Positions 12,135 to 25,200 of a stretch of 64,000 bases of DNA are shown here, piece by piece. Source of the stretch: Macrostomum hystrix. Its lineage: Eukaryota > Platyhelminthes > Macrostomidae. The position numbers were made by a program, and so were the translations under genes. The stretch lies in contig CATNEN010000039.1 of NCBI GenBank assembly GCA_950097015.1, positions 14,602,501 to 14,666,500 on the forward strand, read 5' to 3'. The stretch's first letter is position 1, and each line of letters starts with the position of its first letter. The notes beneath the pieces are model-generated. The model worked only from the letters and a program-made list of their open reading frames with translations, was not told the DNA's origin and made no database searches.

Positions 12135-13075
12135 CGTGGCCCAATCACAGTACGGACCATTTCGATGGCTGCGGTCCAATCGCAGTACAGACCATTTTAA
12201 TGGCTGCAATCCAATCACAGTACAGACCTTGGCTTCGGTCCAATCGCAGTACAGACCATTTTAATGGCTGCAATCCAATCACAGTACAGACCTTGGCTTC
12301 GGTCCAATCACAGTACAACATGACCATTTCGATGGCTGTGGTCCAATCACAGTACAGACCATTTTAATGGCTGCAATCCAATCACAGTACAGACCTTGGC
12401 TTCGGTCCAATCGCAGTGCAGACCATTTTGATGGCTGTGGTCCAATCACAGTACAACATGACCATTTCGATGGCTGTGGTCCAATCACAGTACAGACCAT
12501 TTCGATGGCTGCATGTGGTCCAATCACAGTACAGACTATAAATGGCTGCAATCCAATCACAGTACAGACCATGGCTGCAGTCCAATCGCAGTACAGAACA
12601 TTTCGATGGCTGCGGTCCAATCGCAGTACAGAACAATTCGATGGCTGTGGTCCAATCGCAGTACAGATCATTTCGATGGCTGTGGTCCAATCGCAGTACA
12701 GAACATTTCGATGGCTGCGGTCCAATCGCAGTACAGCATAACTATTTCGATGGCTGTGGTCCAATCACAGTACAGCATAACCATTTCGATGGCTGTGGTC
12801 CAATCACAGTACAGCATAACTATTTCGATGGCTGTGGTCCAATCACAGTACAGCATAACCATTTCGATGGTTGCGGTCCAATCACAGTACAGCATATCTA
12901 TTTCGATGGCTGCGGTCCAATCACAGTACAGCATATCTATTTCGATGGCTGCGGTCCAATCACAGTACAGCATATCTATTTCGATGGCTGTGGTCCAATC
13001 GCAGTACAGAACATTTCGATGGCTGTGGTCCAATCGCAGTACATACCATTTCGATAGCTGCGGTCCAATCAGCAT
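12135..13075. repeat. Minisatellite of about 36-42 bp
   Basis: About 24 copies built from GTCCAATCACAGTACAG (or ...TCGCAG...) and a CATTTCGATGGCTG segment. Unit length varies with short inserts such as CATAAC or CATGAC between the two blocks. The CCAAT string occurs in every unit. It lies between the 9300-11430 gene and TTC12. Confidence 0.96.
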
Positions 13076-13344
13076 AACAATGTTAGAGTGGACTAAAAGA
13101 CAAAAATAATAAAAAGACAAAATAATTTATCAAGCTTTAGCAAAAAACTAAACAGAGAAAATGTCGCCGAAGCTGCAGTATCAAAACAGATTTATTTGCT
13201 ATAACAAGCCATGCATAACCCTTTATTATTATCTGAGCATGAAGTCACAGAGTGAGTTAGCGAGCAAAATTCTTAACAATTAGGTCTTTGTTCAATTAGT
13301 TCTAGTTAGTTAATTGTACACAGCGAAGTCAAGAATAAGTTAAT

Positions 13345-13828
13345 CTGAGGAGGAATGAGATTTATTATTGAAACAAAATTAATTTTAGCTCGGTTTAAGT
13401 AGGCGATTGCAGATATCTTTGACACAGTTCCAGCAAGGTGGGATACTCGTGGAATAACCAAAGCATTTGAAATAATTGAGACAGATAGGATAATTTAGGT
13501 GGGATATTTTCTCAAGTATCCTAATTGGGACAGGGAGGATTTCAGACACGTCAGATAGTTCAGACAGATAGATTTTTTTAGATTCATGCGATACATTACA
13601 CAGGTGGGATAATTTAGACAGGTGGGATAATTTAGACAGGTGGGATAATTTAGATAGGTGGGATAATTTAGACAGGTGGGATAATTTAGACAGGTGGGAT
13701 AATTTAGACAGGTGGGATATTTTAGACAGGTGTGATATTTGTGGGAGGTGGGATAGTTTAGGAAATTGGGATATTTTTGGCAGATGGAATATTTTTGGCA
13801 GGTGGGATATTTTAGACAGGCCAGTTCC
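13345..13828 (-). other. Probable TTC12 3' UTR
   Basis: From the TTC12 stop codon at 13829 the minus strand runs through a 19-bp minisatellite to an AATAAA at 13361-13366. If that is the polyadenylation signal used, the 3' UTR is about 480 bases and includes the array. This is inferred from the signal alone. Confidence 0.4.
13590..13820. repeat. 19-bp minisatellite
   Basis: About 12 copies of a 19-bp unit containing GACAGGTGGGATAATTTAG, diverging toward the right-hand end (GGCAGATGGAATATTTTTG). It lies directly 3' of the TTC12 stop codon. Confidence 0.93.
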
Positions 13829-16800
13829 TCACAGTCGGATATTGTTGGTGGTGAGCACAGAGTTAAGAATATTGATGCCATCCAGCTGCCTGAGTCGCTC
13901 CCTGTGTCCGTGATGGGCCTGTGCCAGCTTGCCGCACAGGATGGCGCAGTTGGCCTTGGCCTCTTTATCCCGACAATCGCGCATGCGGCACAGCAGCAGG
14001 CGGATGATGTCAGTGCGAGCTAGCAGCTCTGCGGCGGCCGTGTCTTCAATGCAATGTCCCAAGCACAAAGCCGCATTGCCCAGCAGGCAGTCTGTGCGAG
14101 AGTGCAGCAGCTCCAGCAGCAGCTCCAGCCAATGTCCATCGTCGCCAACTCGATGCCTGGCATCGGGCTGGGCGGCCAGAGCGGCGGCGAGGATGCGCAG
14201 AGCCGAGGCGGCGCACGGATGGCCCGGAGAAGCCAGGACTCGCGACAGCAGGCCCAATGACGACGACGACGAAGAGCTGCCGACGTCACCGATTCGTCTG
14301 GCAAGCTCCAGGCATCGCGGAGCCAGAGTGGCCAGCAAGCCAAGGCTGAACTCGCGCAAGCTCAACTCCGCGCCAGGCTGATCTGCCAGACGCAGCGCCA
14401 ATTCGCCGAGGCCTGGCGAGGCGACCGATACGGCCGGTGTGGCCTCCAGGCAGACACTGGACAGAAGGCCAACGACAGCGGTGGCGGCGGACTGTTGCAG
14501 CTGCGGGATTTAGGAATATGGGTTGGGAATTCACCTTACCTAGCATGACCCAGCTTACCTAGCATGACCAACCTTACCGAGCGTGACCCACCTTACCGAG
14601 CTTGACCAACACCTTCCCTAGAATGATTACATAAGCTAGTATGACCCATATTACCAACTATGACCTACAATATCTAGAATTACCCATAATATCTAGTATA
14701 ACCCAAATAATGAAGCATGACCGAAACCATCAAGTTTGAACCATATTACTAGCATGACCCACACAATGAACAGTTAGTTACCTCTCCACCAGTGACATCG
14801 AAATCATCGTCAGCTTCGCCGGCAGTCTTGGCTGGCGCGTATCGCTCCAGCCCAGTGCCGCAGGCAGTCAGGAAGGACCGCTTGGCCGCCGCCGACAGTC
14901 TCAACTGCCTGCAGCCGGCCATCAGGCGTCGTAGCGCTTCAATAGCCAGACAGAATGCTGCCAGACTCTCGGATGCTCCGGCTGACACCAGCAACTCGCC
15001 AGCCTGCGCCACGCCGGTCAGGGCGGCGGGAGAGGCTCGTTCGATTCGCTCTCGAAGCTTCGTACAACCGGCCAACTGGCCAATCAGCCGCGAAGCTGTC
15101 AGGGCCGTCTGAGCAGTCTGACGCTGCGTCTGGCGGAGCAGCGAGGCTAGCAAAGCCAGGGGGTCTGGCAGGCTGCCGCAAAGCCGCTCGTCAGACAACT
15201 GGCTGATGACAGTCAGGGCGTCCAGTGCCGACTGTCTGGCGGCTGACAGCGAAGGCCCGGATCCGGCAGCGGCGACTGCTTCGGTAGCCTTGGCAACGAG
15301 CTGGCCGGGTTTGCACAGCAACGCCAGCTGGTGACTATTCTCAGCGTCGCCCTGGGCAACAGCAGCGGCTAGGCTAAGCGTGGCTGCCACCAGATCCAGC
15401 TGCGGGTTTGATCAAGGATTCAATGTTTAGGATATTGAAAACAGTTTGGATTACTGAGGCATGCGACTGCAAGTGGGAGTGTCACTTTAGTCTCATGATA
15501 GTTAGGTTGAATCTAATAATCGAACCACACCAACCTGAGGATCAGCCATGCCATCCAGTTGATCAGCCAGTACAGTCAGCACCGCAGGCTGTTTCGTGAG
15601 CAGACTAAAACCGCTCTTGGCTCGGAAAAGTGCGCGCTCATTCGCTCCGGTTAGTAGGGCGGCAAGGCAGCGCATGCCGGCTGTGTAATATGCCACCGGT
15701 TGGTCGCCCCTAGCCAGCCTATAGATCAGCATCTCCACCGAGTTCACGCTGCTGCCAGTGCCGCTACTGAATTCGGCCACAGCGCGAGCCTCGGCTTCGC
15801 GCGCTTCAACTAGGCGGTCTAAATCAGCCAGGCAGCGTTCGGCGTGGCCGGGGGTTGCGTCCAAACAGGCCGACATGCGGCTGTAGGCGGAGCGGGCATC
15901 CTCAAACCGGTTCAAACCGGTTAGAGCTTTAGCCTGAGGGATGGAAAAATCTAATCGAGTGTCATTATCGTAGATTGTCACTCACATACAGGTGTCATTA
16001 TCGCAGATTGTCACTCACATACAGGTGTCATTATCGCAGATTGTCACTCACATACAGGTGTCATTATCGCAGATTGTCACTCACATACAGGTGTCATTAT
16101 AGCAGATTGTCACTCACATACAGGTGTCATTATCGCAGATTGTCACTCACATACAGGTGTCATTATCGCAGATTGTCACTCACATACAGGTGTCATTATC
16201 GCAGATTGTCACTCACATACAGGTGTCATTATCGCAGATTGTCACTCACATACAGGTGTCATTATCGCAGATTGTCACTCACACACAGGTGTCATTAACG
16301 CAGATTGTCACTCACACACAGGTGTCATTATCGCAGATTGTCACTCACAGGTGTCATTGTCGCAGATTGTCACTCACACACAGGTGTCATTATCGCAGAT
16401 TGTCACCCACATACAGGTGTCACTATCGCAGATTGTCACTCACATACAGGTGTCACTATCGCAGATTGTCACTCACATACAGGTGTCACTATCGCAGATT
16501 GTCACTCACATACAGGTGTCACTATCGCAGATTGTCACTCACATACAGGTGTCACTATCGCAGATTGTCACTCACATACAGGTGTCATTATCGCAGATTG
16601 TCACTCACAAACATGTGTCACTATCGCAGATTGTCACTTACATACAGGTGTCATTAACGCAGATTGTCACTCACACACAGGTGTCATTATCGCAGATTGT
16701 CACACACAGGTGTCATTATCACAGATTGTCACTCACATACAGGTGTCATTATCGCAGATTGTCACTCACATACAGGTGTCATTATCGCAGATTGTCACTC

Positions 16801-19800
16801 ACATACAGGTGTCATTATCGCAGATTGTCACTCACATACAGGTGTCATTATCGCAGATTGTCACTCGAATACAGGTGTCATTATCGCAGATTGTCACTCA
16901 CATACAGGTGTCATTATCGCAGATTGTCACTCACATACAGGTGTCATTATCGCAGATTGTCACTCACATTCAGGTGTCAATATCGCAGATTGTCACTCAC
17001 ACACAGGTGTCATTATCGCAGATTGTCACTCACATACAGGTGTCATTATCGCAGATTGTCACTCACATACAGGTGTCATTAACGCAGATTGTCACTCACA
17101 TACAGGTGTCATTATCGCAGATTGTCACTCACAGGTGTCATTATCGCAGATTGTCACTCACATACAGGTGTCATTATCGCAGATTGTCACTCGAATACAG
17201 GTGTCATTATCGCAGATTGTCACTCACATACAGGTGTCATTAAAGCAGATTGTCACTCACATACAGGTGTCATTAAAGTAGATTGTCACTCACACACAGG
17301 TGTCATTAAAGCAGATTGTCACTCACATACAGGTGTCATTATCGCTGATTGTCACTCACATACAGGTGTCATTAAAGCAGATTGTCACTCACATACAGGT
17401 GTCATTAAAGCAGATTGTCACTCACATACAGGTGTCATTAAAGCAGATTGTCACTCACACACAGGTGTCATTAAAGCAGATTGTCACTCACATACAGGTG
17501 TCATTATCGCAGATTGTCACTCACAGGTGTCATTATCGCAGATTGTCACTCACATACAGGTGTCATTATCGCAGATTGTCACTCACAGGTGTCATTATCG
17601 CGGATTGTCACTCACATACAGTTGTCATTATCGCAGATTGTCACTCACAGGTGTCATTATCGCAGATTGTCACTCACACACAGGTGTCATTATCGCAGAT
17701 TGTCACTCACACACAGGTGTCATTATCGCAGATTGTCACTCACATACAGGTGTCATTATCGCAGATTGTCACTCACACACAGGTGTCATTATCGCAGATT
17801 GTCACTCACATACAGGTGTCATTAACGCAGATTGTCACTCACAGGTGTTATAATCCTATTTTGCAAGTCAATAAAATGTGTCACAAAGACAAATTCATCA
17901 TAGTTTTAGGTAGCTCATAAAAACACAGCTTTTCACCTGATGAAAGAAAGGCTTAGCATGCTTCTCTCCGGTGAGAAAAATGGCCGCATCAGCGTCGGCC
18001 AGTGCCTCGGCAAATCGGCCCTGCTTCACGTAGCAATTGGCCCGATTCTGATAGAGCAGCTCAAAGTCTTTGGCAATCTCAATGCCGCGCGTATAGCAGT
18101 CAACAGCCTGATCGTAGTTGGCCAATTTGAACTGGGCATTGCCGCGATCCTTCCACTCGGCTGCCCGGCGCCGGTTGCGCTCGCGACGATCGGCTCGTTC
18201 GGTGGCGTCGCGTTCAATCTCCCGCATGAAGGCAGCCTCCGAGGCGCCTAACGGGCGTTTAGTTTCTTTTTAAAGCATCAACTGGGAAACTAATAATTTC
18301 TTCATTACACTACTATGAGTAGGATTTATTGGCAACTGCTTTTCATAATTTTTTCTACAAAAACTATAATAAAAAAGTTTACTAATTTAGAATGAGAAAA
18401 CCAGAGGTGAGTCGTGACAAATAATAACCTAGAGCTTTGTTATAACCTTAAACGTAGCATAACGTGTAATTTTGCTTGCAAAGCACAAAGGACACAAATT
18501 GTTTAAGTGGAATCGAGAATCGAACCCATGACCTTTAAGTCGCGAGTCCGACGTACTAACCACAAGGCTACAACCTCACTGGACATAAATATGGGTGTGT
18601 GCATTTACACCAAAAAGGTAACGTATTCAAGTGGACAAACAACTAAATATGGCTAAATCTGTCTATGTTATGCTGCCCAAAATTGGACTATTTAAGGCAA
18701 ATATAGTTTTTTCAAACAAACCTGGCAGACTTCCATTTGAAGAATCCATATTGATGACAGTTTTGTTGGTTTCTGAAAAAGAGGTAACGTGAGTTTGTAC
18801 TTAAAGTTTTATGAAAATCATAGGTCTATCGATGGTTTTTAATTCAGTGTAAAGAAGGTCCAGAAAGGACAAATAATCTTACTTACTGTGTCTCAAATTT
18901 TCCTGCATTCACACATTTTCAAACATTTCACAGGCCAGGCCGTCAAAAAGACATAATCAAATTCAAATTTATCCATATGTCAGAGTTATATATAACAAAA
19001 AATGTGTAACTTTCCATAACAATTGTATCACATGCATTATGCACATTACTCTTATATGGATACATGTACAATAAGATATGTAGTTTGCTCTTTACAATAC
19101 TATAGTACTATTTGTAATATTCCAATCTAACATGTGCTCGGAATGCTAGCTGTGCCTAGAACCGCATGCATTGGCCCAACCAATTATCTGCCTGCAATGT
19201 GTATGAGTACATCAATATGCCAATTGATAGTTGCACCACCCCCTGGTTTGCTCAAATAAAAAGACGCATGCTTGGCCAAACTGGGGCGTTACAATTCTTC
19301 GCACCACACTAAACTACTCTTGTGCGGACTTCATACTTTACACTATTCTATGCACTTCATGAATCATAGTTCCCATTGTTGGCAGTCTGAAGTGTATTCA
19401 CATATCCTCTTTGTCATTAGACCCCCATTAGGCTCTCTACACCTCATAGCCATCCACATATCCCAATAAACATGTTTGTGGCTTTGAAGTCTTCAGGGGC
19501 TTGAGTTTTTATAGAATTTTTATAGAATTTATAGAATTTTTATAGAATTAGTTGTTTAAGAGGAATTAGGAATCAACAAGGATTGCATATGCAACTAAGC
19601 AAATGTTATAGACAACTAAGCACATAAAATGTTAATTGCCATGACAATCAGAACAAACAACTATATAACTTTTAAATGTTTTTAGAAGCCAGGCCAAGCC
19701 TATGAAGGGTTCAGCACCAAGAACCACTAAAAGGAAGAATTGGAACTAGGCCCTATTTTTTACATAATTTATTATAGGGTGGTGTTTGTTGAAAATAATA

Positions 19801-20910
19801 AACAGTGCAGCTATATAACTCTTTGCTGCCTCTAATTATATTATTCCACATGATTTCTGTATAATTTCCACATTGTTTTTAGCAAATTTTAGCACACAAA
19901 TTTTATAGCAACAGTTAGAGCAATGGTATGCTGGCAGACAAAACAACTATTTTGAAAAAGGATAAGAACTGTAAGAACATATTATTCAAAAACTTTTTTA
20001 TTACAGAAAGTGTATTTATGATGATAAATGTTTATATAAAAATAATTAGTTTTTTTAGCATCATTCTTAGAAATACTTAGAAATCTTAGAAATCAGAATT
20101 TTGAGATGGTCTTTTAAGAATAATATTTTAGTCTTGATGGCTTTAGCTTTCATGGACAATTGTGTTGTTTGCTATGCTGTTGTTATAGCTAAGCAGCATG
20201 CCATTCAGTGTGACAGATGTGACTATTGGCAATGTTTGGAAATGGAAATGTTTGGTTCCAGCCTTGTATATTTATAGGCTAGGCCCAGCTACTTGAAAGC
20301 TCCAAATCTTTTATAAAAAGCCTAGCATTCTAACAAATTATAAATAAAAAGATGTTTACAAAATATTTCAATACAAAGCTTGATAACATAATTAGTTATT
20401 CCGACTAATGCCTATGTAATCATATCACCTTGCTCCAAAAGCAAGAGTATATCATATATTGGCAGACAAAACAACTGTATTGTGTATATTTGTAGATGAA
20501 AAAGGGACAGACGAAATGACCATCAACCAAAGCAATTTGTCAAAGGAGCTACATGTTAGCCACCCAATGAAATTTTAGACTGAAAAGTGCTGAATGGACA
20601 GAGAGATAAATGGAAACCATTCAGGAATTTGTGTGCAGAACAATGCAAAAAATATGTAGAAAATCATGTGCGATAAGTCAAGTACTTCTCATCAAATCTA
20701 GCTAGCTAGGTCTATCTTAGATAAATGAAAAAAACTAATTTAAAACTTACTTGTTACTAGGTCATCAGCATTATCTTCGATGCGCTTAAGAAGTTGATCA
20801 GCTCTTTCAAGAGCTTTTGGATCATTAGATGTCGCAAGTTGTTTTATACATTCAGATACATCCTCAATTTTTTTCAGTGCCTCAAGATCTCCACTGTTTT
20901 GATTTGCCAT
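13829..20910 (-). CDS. TTC12: Tetratricopeptide repeat protein 12 (TTC12), six exons
   Basis: TTC12 is a cytoplasmic factor needed to preassemble dynein arms for motile cilia and sperm tails. Minus-strand exons are 20751-20910, 18722-18772, 17937-18247, 15535-15933, 14782-15399 and 13829-14500. Phases close exactly to give 736 residues, against about 705 in human. The N-terminus (LKKIEDVSECIKQL) and the TNKTVIN segment match the family's start. Residues about 77-100 are a charged helix (ERADRRERNRRR), followed by TPR motifs: KDRGNAQFKLANYDQAVDCY (103-122), LLYQNRANCYVKQGRFAEAL (about 134-153) and a third across the exon 3/4 join. The rest is armadillo-like alpha-helix, ending with the signature LLGNAALCLGHC (about 652-663) and LRQLDGINILNSVL. 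An Ala/Leu-rich composition and a Ser run (SSSSSSS) are local features. Intron 3 is almost entirely minisatellite. ATG at 20910 is 1.35 kb from the divergent ALDH1L start. Confidence 0.95.
14530..14765. repeat. Degenerate short tandem repeat in TTC12 intron 5
   Basis: Imperfect repeats of roughly 18-20 bp built on ACC(C)A...TTACC(GAGC)...TGACC, most regular at 14535-14610 and decaying rightward. They occupy most of the 281-base intron 14501-14781. Confidence 0.75.
15970..17850. repeat. 33-bp minisatellite filling TTC12 intron 3
   Basis: About 57 copies of a 33-bp unit containing CACTCACATACAGGTGTCAT and TATCGCAGATTG. Variants include AACGCAG, AAAGCAG, a CACACA form, and shorter units lacking CATACA. 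It fills intron 17936-15934 apart from about 86 bases at the donor end and 36 at the acceptor end. On the TTC12 sense strand every full unit contains GTGAGTGAC, a 5' splice-site-like string. The unit is a multiple of three, so long false reading frames cross it. Confidence 0.98.
18465..18595 (-). mobile_element. tRNA-derived SINE family 2, head fragment
   Basis: On the minus strand a tRNA-like head (GTAGCCTTGTGGTTAGTACG for box A, GGTTCGATTCT for box B) is followed by sequence matching the head of the fuller SINE copy at 60572-60900 (GTCGGACTC.CGACTT, then a CCTTTGTGC/CTTGTTC region). The acceptor stem does not pair well, so it is not a functional tRNA. It lies in TTC12 intron 2. Confidence 0.65.
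18773..20750. other. TTC12 intron 1
   Basis: AT-rich, nearly 2 kb, no supported exon or array apart from a small TTTTTATAGAA repeat near 19506-19550. Confidence 0.7.
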
Positions 20911-22264
20911 ATTTAAAAATGTTTATAATTAGATACAGAAAGTTCAAACAGATATTAGAAGTAACACAACACTATGCGAGCTTTAGTCAAGAAAAATCAC
21001 ATACGGATCAATAGATTAACTAGCTGTCATAGGCTAATTTGTCTTGAAGCAGCGAACGAAAAAATGTATGAATCTATTGTTTTCATCTGAAGCTAATACT
21101 AAAAAAAAGCTGTGAAATGGTAGGCCCAGGCATATAATAAAGATTTAAGTTGATCAAAACAGACAGAACAAAAACAGGCAGAAATAGACTGAGACTGATC
21201 ATAGTGAACTTATGAAACGAACATCTGTACGCCTTTCAAACACAAGTGTATTTCCCAGAAAAGGTACATTTTTGGCAAAAAAATAAAAAACTATAAACAA
21301 AAAACAAAATTTTAAATTTGCTAAAATAGTTTGCGTTTTTTTACTTTTAATTAAAACTTTCTTTTTGTATTTTTGTTAACATACTGATTCCAGATTGTGA
21401 TGTGTTCGAAGTTGACTTTTTCTATGAATGAACCCAGTCGTCAAATTTGTTTAAAGCCAGCGAACTTGTAGGCTAGTAAAAACACTCCAACTGACCATGT
21501 TTCCAGTTAGTACTAATTTATAGTACTAATTTATAATTGTTATAAAACGTATATATTAAATAAGGACAATAAATTATTAAAATATTTTACAGAAAACGTT
21601 TTTTACACGTCGAGCTTAGCTTAGAAACAATTGTGCTGATTCTAAAAGAGATAATTAACAATGCAAATATTATTTTATCGTTTATCTTTATTGTAATTTT
21701 TAGACTTTGCTATGTTCGCTGTAAGAGTATTAAAATCATTATTTCATATCAATAATATCTAACAGAAAAAAATATTATGCCTGAAGTGGCTAGTTGCCCT
21801 AAAAACCTATCAAGATTAGAAAACAAAAACATAGTTAGCATTTTATGTCTTAGCAAAAATTTTGCCTCAATATTTTATATGCCCATCTGCCCATCAAAAT
21901 GCCATAGTTATTGACCAGAGTATGCAATGAGTATGAAATGGCTGGCTGTTGAGGCAAAACCTGCTTTTTATCCCTTTTAATTTGAATAAATTATGTATAA
22001 TATATTTTTGTACTATACTAAATGTATTATATTCGAATAAATTAAATGAAAGGGTATGATGAATTTATTGCTAGTTGCTTCCCAAATAAAATAATTAGCT
22101 TTCTTTTCCTTTCTTGTTTTTTTTATTTATTTAAAAAATTTAAAAGGTAATTTTAAATAAAATTATAATTAAAAATAAATATAGTTTTTTCAGAGACTGC
22201 CTTTCCTTTGCAGCCTTTCTTTAACTCAATCAAAAAAATATTAATCTGTCACTAAAATATAGAA
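20911..22264. promoter_or_regulatory. Divergent intergenic region between TTC12 and ALDH1L
   Basis: TTC12 starts leftward at 20910 and ALDH1L rightward at 22265, so both promoters must lie in or near these 1.35 kb unless upstream non-coding exons exist. The region is AT-rich. A well-formed 3' splice site, a T run followed by CAG (about 22185-22193), precedes the ALDH1L ATG by 71 bases, which points to a 5' UTR intron or a trans-splicing acceptor. No core promoter element is assigned. Confidence 0.5.
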
Positions 22265-25200
22265 ATGAAAATTGCCATTATTGGACAAAGTGCATTTGGT
22301 GCTGATGTTTTCAAACTCTTGAAGTCTAAAGGCTATGACATTGTTGGTGTTTTCACCATACCTGACAAAGATGGCAAAGAAGACATCCTTGGTAAGATTT
22401 CACTATTTTATTGAAATTGAAAGTGATTCCTTATCTTATCTAGCATGTTGACCAGGTTGAATATCAATATTGAACTTTATTCTTGCAATGTATTTTAATT
22501 TTTGTCCTTTGCAGCCCAAACTGCTGCGGCTGCCAATGTACCAGTGTTCAAGTATGCCCGTTGGCGTGTTAAGAACCAGGTAGGACTCTAGTCCTTTCCT
22601 ACCTGGTGGCTAGCATTTTCTAGCCAAACTTGACTATCATTGACTTTCTAGCCAATCATCGCAGATTGATCTAAATACTAGTAGCTATGAAAAAACCTTA
22701 TAACAATTTCATTCAGGTCATTCCTGAGATTTTCGAAGAATATAAATCTCTTGGCGCCGAGCTGAACGTCCTTCCATTCTGCTCCCAGTTTATCCCAATG
22801 GAGATCATCACGCATCCCAAGCATCAGAGCATTGTCTATCACCCGTCCATTTTGCCAAGGCATCGCGGCGCCTCCGCTATCAACTGGTTAGACATGGAAA
22901 TCCATGATTGTTCTCCATATAATTGTAGCTTATTTAGAAACAAATTATCTGCCTATATGTATCGAAAAATGTTTAATTAGAATAGTTTCTTTCTTCAACG
23001 CCGATAGGACGTTAATACACGGCGACGAGATTGGCGGCTTCAGCATCTTCTGGGCCGACGATGGCCTGGACACTGGACCGGTGCTGCTGACCAGGGAGGT
23101 CAAGATTGAACCAGACGACACCCTCAACTCACTGTACAAAAGGTTCTTGTTTCCCGTAGGCGTCACAGCCATGGTGAGACTTTTACATGCAATTCTACAT
23201 CGTAGAAGAAATTTTAAAATGAAAATTCAATTATAAAACGGCTTTTAATTAAGGTTGAAATTAATTTCTCGAACTAGGTAAAAAATTAGAGAACATGGTT
23301 TAAGAGCGACTCTCTACTTTGCAACCAAAAACAATCCTGCAAGGTTTTCTAATTTTTTCGGTACTAGAGAAATCCACCTTAAACTGGTTTAAACCGGCTC
23401 AACTGACTATACCGACTGTAGTGTTTGTCTAGTGAATGTAAGTATATACATTGTGAAATTGCCCTGTGCTAATCACGTGACATTGGTAGCGTCAAGCGAA
23501 AACTTAAATTTTGGGGTTGTGGGTGGCCCAGACCTCTAGCTATTGCTCGCAGGCACAGACACAAAAACATGCCACACCCCTCACACCCCTGCAAGGCTTA
23601 CCTGTACACTGCAGCTATCGTGTGCGCATTGCAAGGTGGATCGATTTTCAAACACCATAGATAACCCGAACCGAACTCTACTTTAGCTAGCAATATCTGG
23701 AGGTACTTGTTATTGCTTATAGTTTAAAGGAGAAGTACATAAACAATTACAGTGTAAAGTAAATTTGATAATTTATTAATCGCTTGTAAACTATGCGAGT
23801 CTAAGATAAGCTACGCATTTTGCCTGTACTTAAAAAACGCTCCAAATGACTGTCAATAAGCTCGATAAAAAAGTAACTAGTTAAAGATAAGAATAGCTAA
23901 AAGTTTTTTTTAATTAACAAACTGGCTACTTAAATTAACTAACGGTAAACTAAGTCAGAAAGGTGAGACTTGCGCGAGAACCGAGAAAACACGAGGTGAC
24001 TAAAGCCTAAAGTGAGCGACTTTATATTTGGCGATGTACACCAGAGAGTGTACATCGCATTGCACAATTTACGAAGCCAACTTACGACACGATGCGATAA
24101 TGAATCACCGTACACCTTACGCCGCACCGCACCGCACTAACTAATAGGCCAACTAAAGTGGCTAGCAGATAATAGTAACTTTGTGAGTTTGCAATAAAAA
24201 CCCTGACAGACAATGAGGTTGTAACGGTGTGTTAGCAGCTGACAGACAATGAGGTGTTGGGGTGGGTCAGCAGCTGACACACTGATGTGTTGGGGTGAGC
24301 CAGCAGCTGACAGACAATGAGGTGTTAGGGTGGGTCAGCAGCTGACAGACACTGAGGTGTTGGGGTGAGCCAGCAGCTGACAGACAATGAGGTGTTGGGG
24401 TGAGTCAGCAGCTGACAGACAATGAGGTGTTAGGGTGGGTCAGCAGCTGACAGACACTGAGGTGTTAGGGTGGGTCAGCAGCTGACAGACAATGAGGTGT
24501 TGGGGTGAGCCAGCAGCTGACAGACACTGAGGTGTTGGGGTGAGCCAGCAGCTGACAGACACTGAGGTGTTGGGGTGAGTCAGCAGCTGACAGACACTGA
24601 GGTGTTGGGGTGAGCCAGCAGCTGACAGACAATGAGGTGTTAAGGTTGGGTCAGCAGCTGACAGACAATGAGGTGTTAGGGTGGGTCAGCAGCTGACAGA
24701 CACTGAGGTGTTGGGGTGAGTCAGCAGCTGACAGACAATGAGGTGTTAGGGTGGGTCAGCAGCTGACAGACACTGAGGTGTTGGGGTGAGTCAGCAGCTG
24801 ACAGACAATGAGGTGTTAGGGTGGGTCAGCAGCTGACAGACACTGAGGTGTTGGGGTGAGCCAGCAGCTGACAGACAATGAGGTGTTAGGGTGGGTCAGC
24901 AGCTGACAAACACTGAGGTGTAGGGGTGAGTCAGCAGCTGACAGACACTGAGGTGTTGGGGTGAGCCAGCAGCTGACAGACAATGAGGTGTTAGGGTGGG
25001 TCAGCAGCTGACAGACAATGAGGTGTTAGGGTGGGTCAGCAGCTGACAGACACTGAGGTGTTAGGGTGGGTCAGCAGCTGACAGACACTGAGGTACTGAG
25101 CTTATCTATCAAGCAGCCAAACCCGACTGCCATTCAGGGCGAGGCCGTCGACTTGATCGCTGCGGGCAAAGCACCTCGGCTTGTTCAACCCAGCGAGGGC

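Noticed and set aside
15970-17920. Several frames of 200-310 codons (His/Arg- or Thr/Gly-rich repeats)
   Set aside because: The 33-bp array of TTC12 intron 3, on the strand opposite the gene; no independent coding signal.
18510-18590. Functional tRNA gene on the minus strand
   Set aside because: Box A and B are present but the acceptor and T stems pair poorly, and the flank matches the SINE family 2 body.
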